Source: Episyrphus balteatus (taxonomy: Eukaryota; Arthropoda; Insecta; Diptera; Syrphidae). From it: DNA of 64,000 bases. The DNA lies in contig NC_079137.1 in NCBI RefSeq assembly GCF_945859705.1, forward strand, positions 54,034,552 through 54,098,551, read 5' to 3'. Position numbers and translations under genes: made by a program. Below are positions 57,766 through 64,000 of the stretch, one piece after another. Below the pieces are notes generated by a model. The model was not told the DNA's origin, made no database searches, and saw only the letters and a list, made by a program, of their open reading frames with translations. The stretch's first letter is position 1. The number at the start of each line of letters is the position of its first letter.

Positions 57766-60700
57766 CACCCCAAGACTGATAGAATACCAACAGCAGACAC
57801 AAATTTTCAGCAGTATCCTGCAGAAATCTGTTTTTGAAAATTTGAGATAAAACAGTTAAGAAGCTCCTATAAAGTGTTAAGTAGGTCGTCCATCCTGACT
57901 GGAACTGTAAGTGCTTCAGTTGATTTCAACTAGGAATCTCTTCCACTGGCTTCTGGATCCAGTCGAAAAGAAACTTAATAGTTTGGTGACACCAACAACT
58001 TGCCTGATGGGTTGTTGATATTATAGTGACAAATTGAATGCAATTTGAAATTTTTAGTCTTATCTGAGATAATTGGAAGTAAGCAAAAATAGATTTGATT
58101 TTCCCCAAGTTCCGAACCACTAAACTATTGTGATATTATCAGATCTATTATTATATCATTCTTAGTTAGTTAGTTAGTTTGTTTGTCGTCAGTTACAAGT
58201 GAAGCTAATAAAATCTTATTTAAAAGAACACCATGATAACAAAGATGTTGCAAAAATTAAAAGACTCAATTTTTATATGAAAACAAAATTTTAGGTTCTA
58301 AGATCATTTTTTCTAAAATTTTACAGAAATTAAAATTGGATAACTTATTCTATCGATTTCATCGACTTCATCGATAAAAATTAATTCTATTATTGAAAGC
58401 TTGCCAAATATCTAACACCGATATGCAATAGGCAAAGAGCACATAGTGAATAGTAAAAAAAAATTAAATTAAAAGAAAAATAATATAGGTAACATCATGT
58501 TTTACTGCACTCACGGACGACTCACGCAATCAAGCTGAAGTAATTGGGGTCAGGCCAGTGAAATAAATTGATATGAAGAAAAAAATAAAAAACCATATTT
58601 CTCTAGACTGTTTGACGATGCCTTTAATTTCCTATAGATTCTATAAGAGTCGCCCCTATATAATACTGTCGCATGTGCATTGCCAAAGTAGCAGTATAGG
58701 TATATCCCATCTAAGACTGAGTACGTTGCACGACATACCTCTATTTCAATAAATGGCCAGGGAACCGGAAATATTAGTAGTTTCATTTTTTCCATTCAAT
58801 TTGTTCAAATTTCTCACTTAGAGAAGAGTCTTCTATACATTCAAATACAACCACGATAATAAAAGGACAACCCAACTGACATAAATAAAAAATTGAACAT
58901 GGAATAAAAAGCGGGACATCTATCATCTTGTCTCGGCCAAAAAAACTCAACTAAAGTATAGTTACTTTGCTTGATTTTATTGACAAAAGACACTAATGCG
59001 ATGTGCTGAGTGCATCTTATGAACTCACAAAACATATATAAAGATATTTTCTATGTCGAAAGATGTACATAATGCCAGCAGATCACAACAGAGAAAGGTT
59101 TAATGTTTAATGAAATTAATTTTTAGCAATCAAACGACTAATACTCGACGGGCCATAGAAGACAGATATTATGTTACTGCATTTGCGAATCCAATCAAAA
59201 TGAGCATCGCAATAATACAAAGAAACGACAAAAGGGGTCGCATCACAAACGAACCATGTTGATCGCAATAAATTTATTTTATTTATAAAATTACACACCA
59301 TTAAATGTAATTAGTTTCGTAGAAAAACCCTTTTTTCTCTGTTTGGGGGAAATTTAACCTCAAAGTAATATTTATTATAAAAAATAAAAAAAAAAAAGAA
59401 ACACATTACCAAGGTTCACACTATTTGACGATGATGGGGGTCTCTTTTTTTCTTGCTGTTTACATCAGGGGAAATTTAACGTTTACCTACTTTGGTGCAA
59501 GTAACAATTTTGTACCTACATTTGACATATTAGTATCCGACCGAAAGAAGTTATTAGATTTTTTAAATACCTACAACACCTCAATTAGAGCTTTGTAATC
59601 TTTTACATGTGCCTACAGTAATGATCTCTATTTTTATGTTTCTTTTGTTGAAAATTACAAACATAAAATTAACTCTTTTTTCTGAAACGCTGAGTCATGA
59701 AAAAAAAAAAAAAAAATATTAACTCAGTCATTATGACAAATTACATTGGTCATACTTTGTTTTCAAAATGTAGTTCTTTTTATGAATTCAATATTCTCAC
59801 TTTCGGTTAGAGCACTCCAGAAATATTTCAAAAATTTAACTATGAAAATTAGGGTATTTAAAAGGGGTAGAAATATATATTGATGATTTTTAGTGCATTG
59901 TGAGATTATTGAACAACATGACACGAATTTACAATGAAATTCAACAAAACCAGGATCGAATTTCGGCAAAATGTTGTTAATTATTTCGGTAATTTTTTTC
60001 CGAATATGAAATTAGGCCATATGACAATCGTGTAACTGCCTTACAAAATTTGAAAAAATCCATCTTCGGAGTATGATTGGATTTTGTAAATTCTTTACGA
60101 AATTACATTTCGAAACTTTCGTATTAGGTGGAAGTTTTCTTTGTTCAAGCTTAAGTTACTCGAAAACACTTTATGTAAGTAAGTTGAGTCTATTGAGACT
60201 TTTTTCGGCACGTTGGCGTTGTGAGCTGCAGAAATTTCATCAAGTCTGGCTGAAACCAAATTTTCCTTTTACAGGATGGTTGGCCAAATTAAAAAATGAA
60301 CGATGGAATTTGTTATTCTGAGAACTCTTTGCCATTTTTAATTTTTAAATAAAATTTATGTAAAAAATAACCATTTTTAAATATTTTATTTATTTTGTAT
60401 TTATTTATTACTTGTATTTATAAGTACTTATATTATTTATTTTCATTTAACTGACGAATCGTTTATTTCAGAAACAACATAAGTTCATATTTCACAACAA
60501 ATTTTTTTTTTGGAAATTTCTCATTTGTTTATAGTTATTCATCTTCTGGAAACAAATTTGGTAAGTTTGTCAGACCCCTCAAAATACGAAAAATGTTAAA
60601 TACATGACTTTTTACTAGTGTTTGGGAATTTTAACATAAAAAAAAAACAGTTTTTGCTCCTGAAAAGTTAATGCTCATAGACTTACCTATATTGTTTCTG

Positions 60701-61071
60701 AAATAAACGATTCAATTATGATCCTGCCCTATGCAGACAATTTGTCCTCTGAGCCACCAGAGCCGCAAAACTAGTCCGATTTTTTAAAATTTAACGTTAA
60801 ATGCTTTGTTTGATAAAAATCTAGGGGCAATACCTATTGTCTTAACAAAAAAGTTATATTCAAAAAACGTAAAACAAACAAAAAAAATAACTTTGGACTT
60901 TCGTTGTATTTTCCTCTCTTAACGTCAGCAAAGTTAATGTTTTTAGCTTGCCCTATCTATTATTATTTTTTTTTAAATATTTGCACGGTTCGATTGTTCC
61001 ATTTTATTTTATCACTATAAATATAGGCATTTTTATGTTCAGGTGGCGATGATGGTGGTATAGGTAGGCTA
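57766..61071. other. Intergenic sequence, no supported gene
   Basis: Two minus frames (57926-58120, 58550-58795) and one plus frame (60073-60321) have protein-like composition but no motif I recognise. 58615-58760 is GC-richer and has a TATATAATA box at about 58657. Candidates for unique host sequence only. Confidence 0.3.
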
Positions 61072-62400
61072 AGTACACGGTTAAAAATTCTGGAGTATTT
61101 TTTAATACAGCTCTTGTATTAAAGCAATTTTCAATACAAAAAATATTACAATTTAATAGGTACTTCCAAAATATTAAAATTATTTTTAATCTTTTTGGTA
61201 TTAAATTTCAATATTTAAGTATTAAGTTTACTACTTGTAATACAAAAATTATTAAAAAATAATGGGTTAAATTCTAATCTTGTATTGAATTTTAATACCG
61301 CTGTATTGGATTTTAATATTTTTGTATTATATTTGAGTGTATTGTATTTCATTTTAATATAATTATATTACATTTTAATATAATTGTATTAAAATATAAT
61401 ACAAATTTATTAAAAACTAATATAAAAAGTATTAAATTGTAATACGAGAATATTAAATTTTAATCAAACGTCAGCAGCCACAGTACACATAATAAGGTTA
61501 TTATATTCCGAACGTTGTCAAAATTTGTTTGTCAAAAATGGGCACCAATCTGTCAGGTCGGCCTTTAATATTTATATTTTAATCGCAGTAAACAGGAAAT
61601 TTGTTTTAGTTTAAATTTATAAAGTGTCATTTGAAAAAATTATAAATTAAAAAATAACAAATTTTCTTCGTGTTTCCTTGCGGAAAACGGTGAATTATTG
61701 TAAACAAATTAGTCGTGTGCGTGGTTTTTCAGTTTTTGTGCGTTTTCCGTCGCTAAATAAAAGAAATAAGAATTACGGTAGCTGACATTGGTTTGGAAGA
61801 TATTACCTTTTATGTGTACTGTGGTCAGCAGAAGTCATATTAAAAATGAAAAAAATCCTTTGTTTGAGGTACCTTTTCTAAAAAAAAATTTAATTAAAAT
61901 TTGCAAATTTTTACTAATTTGAAGGCGCTTTGTGTTTTTCGAAGCAAAATACATACATTACAGATAAATTTTGATCGGCAATAAGATTTTACATGCCACA
62001 GTTTGTGAAACAGAGAAAATAATATCACCATTATTATATTATTTATGATTAATATATATTTTCAGTAATGAATTAAGAAAAAGAATATATTTTATTAACT
62101 TTAAATACATTTTGTATTGAATTGAAATGTATTTGTATTATCTTTTAATAAAATTATTAGAAATTAATATAAAAAGATTAAATTTTAATATACAATAATT
62201 GAAATTTAATACATTTGGTTTTAAATTCTAATATAAACTGTATTATTTTTTAATACAACTGTATTATATTTTAATACATTTGGTATTAACTAAAAAATTT
62301 TAATATTTGTCTTGTATTAAATTTTAATACATTTCTGGTGTAGACCTATATGTAACCCAAAAAGTATTGAAAAATACTCCAGAATTTTTAACCGTGTACT
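61072..62400. mobile_element. TA-flanked transposon with AATAC/GTATT-filled subterminal regions, 1.33 kb
   Basis: The ends AGTACACGGTTAAAAATTCT are identical in inverted orientation, with matching sequence for about 37 bp (one mismatch), flanked by TA (61070-61071 and 62401-62402). About 61085-61470 and 62095-62335 consist of dozens of TTTTAATAC and GTATTAAA motifs in alternating orientation. A more complex non-coding centre lies at 61480-62080. TA duplication suggests Tc1/mariner-type mobilisation. No ORF. Confidence 0.8.
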
Positions 62401-64000
62401 TATAAAACTATGTGCATTTTTGTAGTACATATTCCACCCTTTTTCCATTGACTTCTTTAACTCGAAACTATAGGCAACTTGAGTTTTAAGTAATTCCGCA
62501 AACCAGCCAAACCAAGCCACCACAAAAAAAGAATAAAAACTCGATAGAATACATTTAATATTCACTTCAAATGCACCGTGTCGTCGTCGCTCGTCCTCGG
62601 CAGCCAGAAATAAACAATTTCACTCCCACACTATCTACTCCAAATCACAAGCAGTTGTTTCCATTTAATGCGATTCACATAAATCCCTGTTGAACGATTT
62701 TATACGAAAACCATATGAGACCTTCAGAACATCGAAGAACGAACGAAACACACAACCAAGCTAAGGCTAGAATATATAGCAGCTCCCTCTGCGCCGCATT
62801 TCGTGACTAAAGCTAAAGCAGCGGGGTTGGATTGCCCGCAACTACACCGCAAGGCATAGCATTATCCCTTTTCACTTCAGACTTCACATCATCATAAGAA
62901 AAATATACGAGACCAAAAATATTGGGGGAGTCGTTCGTATAGCTCGTAGCTCGGAGAATCAGCAGAGGAATCGCAAGAGTCAGAATCAGAGACATGAAGT
63001 GGCAGCAAAGGAAGAGACATTGGTTCGGTTCGGTTGCACTTTATGTTGAGGGGGCAATTGAGCAGGATTAGTCCTTCACAGCTAAAGAAATAAATTAAAT
63101 TCACGCAGTTGAGTGTGTCGGTTTTCCAACATAACACCATCACACAGTAGACACAGCAGCACACAGTGGATATATTTTATAGCACACAAAATGCATTACG
63201 TTACGACCGACTAGGATATACCAGGCTCTATAAAGGGTAGCAAAAAATCTATCTACAATAACGGTACTTTGATAAATTATTCTGATATTTTATTTTGGGT
63301 GCATGTAAACACTTCCATTACTGTGGAACTTTCTAAAACTGTTCTTTGCCTTGCTTCGGGGCTCTAAAGAACTCGCAAGCTCGATGCACGCTATCGTGTT
63401 TTCTATTGAACACGGAAATTATTAATCAGCTGATTCCCCCAAAAAAACGAAATACCCAAAAAAATTCAGTCCTTCAAGGATATAGTTTTGGGGAAGGAAG
63501 AACTTATGATCGCCATTTTTATAGAATAGAACCCTTAAATAGACAAAATATATAGCTGCTATCTGGAGAGCTGCAAATTGCGTGGTTAACGTTGAAGCCT
63601 TCGTGACCACACCAAAAAAAAACCATGGCTGCTGATATAAAATTATATTTTTCTCACAATAAATAGAAATTAGTCCAATCATGAAACAATAAATTAGTCA
63701 TAAATATCAACGAAAACGAACTCTCTTAAGAAGGGAGAGAAAAGATATAGTATTATATCAGCCATAAAACAAGATTGGATAAAACGTTAACATCGCACAT
63801 TAAGGGCCAAACAAATTGAATACCCTGTTTTGGTTGGGCTTCACGCCATCACTTAAACTAGCTACTTGCTACTGGTTGCAGTTTTTATTTTTATCTTCTT
63901 CGAACAAATCCCCCTTGACAATAAAAGCAGCCATTTGCTTTTGTGTCCGAAATTAGAATCAATTTTGTCTATGGGGCTAAGAGAGCTAAAACTTTGCACA
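62401..64000. other. GC-richer island at 62.57-63.2 kb, otherwise intergenic
   Basis: 62570-63200 is unlike the rest of the window in composition: TCGTCGTCGCTCGTCC, a GAATATATAGCAGC TATA-like box at about 62770-62776, and GGTTCGGTTCGG. Minus frames here (62813-62995, 62892-63164) have no motif. It may be a promoter or untranslated exon of a host gene. 63200-64000 shows nothing recognisable. Confidence 0.3.

Noticed and set aside
1..64000. CRISPR arrays, rRNA or tRNA genes, LTR retrotransposons
   Set aside because: I saw no regular direct repeat-spacer pattern, no rRNA-like text, no convincing tRNA cloverleaf and no long direct terminal repeats with primer-binding sites. A tRNAscan or LTR search could still find something missed by eye.

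Overview
The window is AT-rich, repeat-dense eukaryotic DNA, most likely intergenic or intronic sequence from an insect. A fly is my best guess. The reasons are an intact Jockey-clade-like LINE, RTE-like LINE remnants, many short DNA transposons with target-site duplications (TSDs), and long poly-A/T tracts. A run of exactly 200 N (4594-4793) looks like a scaffold placeholder. I see no complete host gene. The only long, clearly coding reading frame is the retrotransposon ORF2 at 6392-9304 (minus strand).

Layout. At 1-12.6 kb a segment is present twice, on either side of the gap. Copy A (696-2375) carries a long (TTTTA)n array. Copy B (4795-12560) carries about 6.8 kb of nested elements: a poly(A)-tailed retroposon, a 5'-truncated Jockey-like LINE inside it with a perfect 15-bp TSD, a TTAA-flanked MITE, and a TAGGGTG-type MITE with an 8-bp TSD. 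Both copies end in related RTE-like reverse transcriptase debris. At 14.3-19.1 kb there is a second nest: a 3.5-kb hAT-like element inside a 296-bp MITE whose intact sister lies 100 bp downstream. The poly(A) retroposon recurs at 20.8-22.3 kb and 47.3-49.0 kb, with fragments elsewhere. Tandem arrays lie at 2.98-4.1, 23.5-24.6, 30.0-30.6 and 52.2-52.5 kb.

The most unusual elements are two large palindromic transposons. One, at 26.13-27.65 kb, is almost entirely palindrome. The other, at 36.16-39.77 kb, has roughly 700-bp inverted arms. In both, each arm holds two diverged direct copies of a module, and their ends are related. The 36-40 kb element also carries a broken gene for a protein with a GCDTTS-type (XPG/PIN-like) signature and a Cys-rich CXC-like tail. 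Further elements are a possible Transib relative (53.99-55.39 kb, CACAGTG termini), a pogo/Tigger-like MITE (56.55-57.04 kb), and a TA-flanked element full of alternating AATAC/GTATT motifs (61.07-62.40 kb).

How the parts relate. The window is a record of nested insertions. Several insertions can be checked inside the window, because a sister copy keeps the uninterrupted target: the Jockey insertion, the TTAA MITE and the hAT-in-MITE insertion. Host signal is limited to a few GC-richer islands, notably 30.7-31.1 kb, where two short reading frames look like possible first coding exons.
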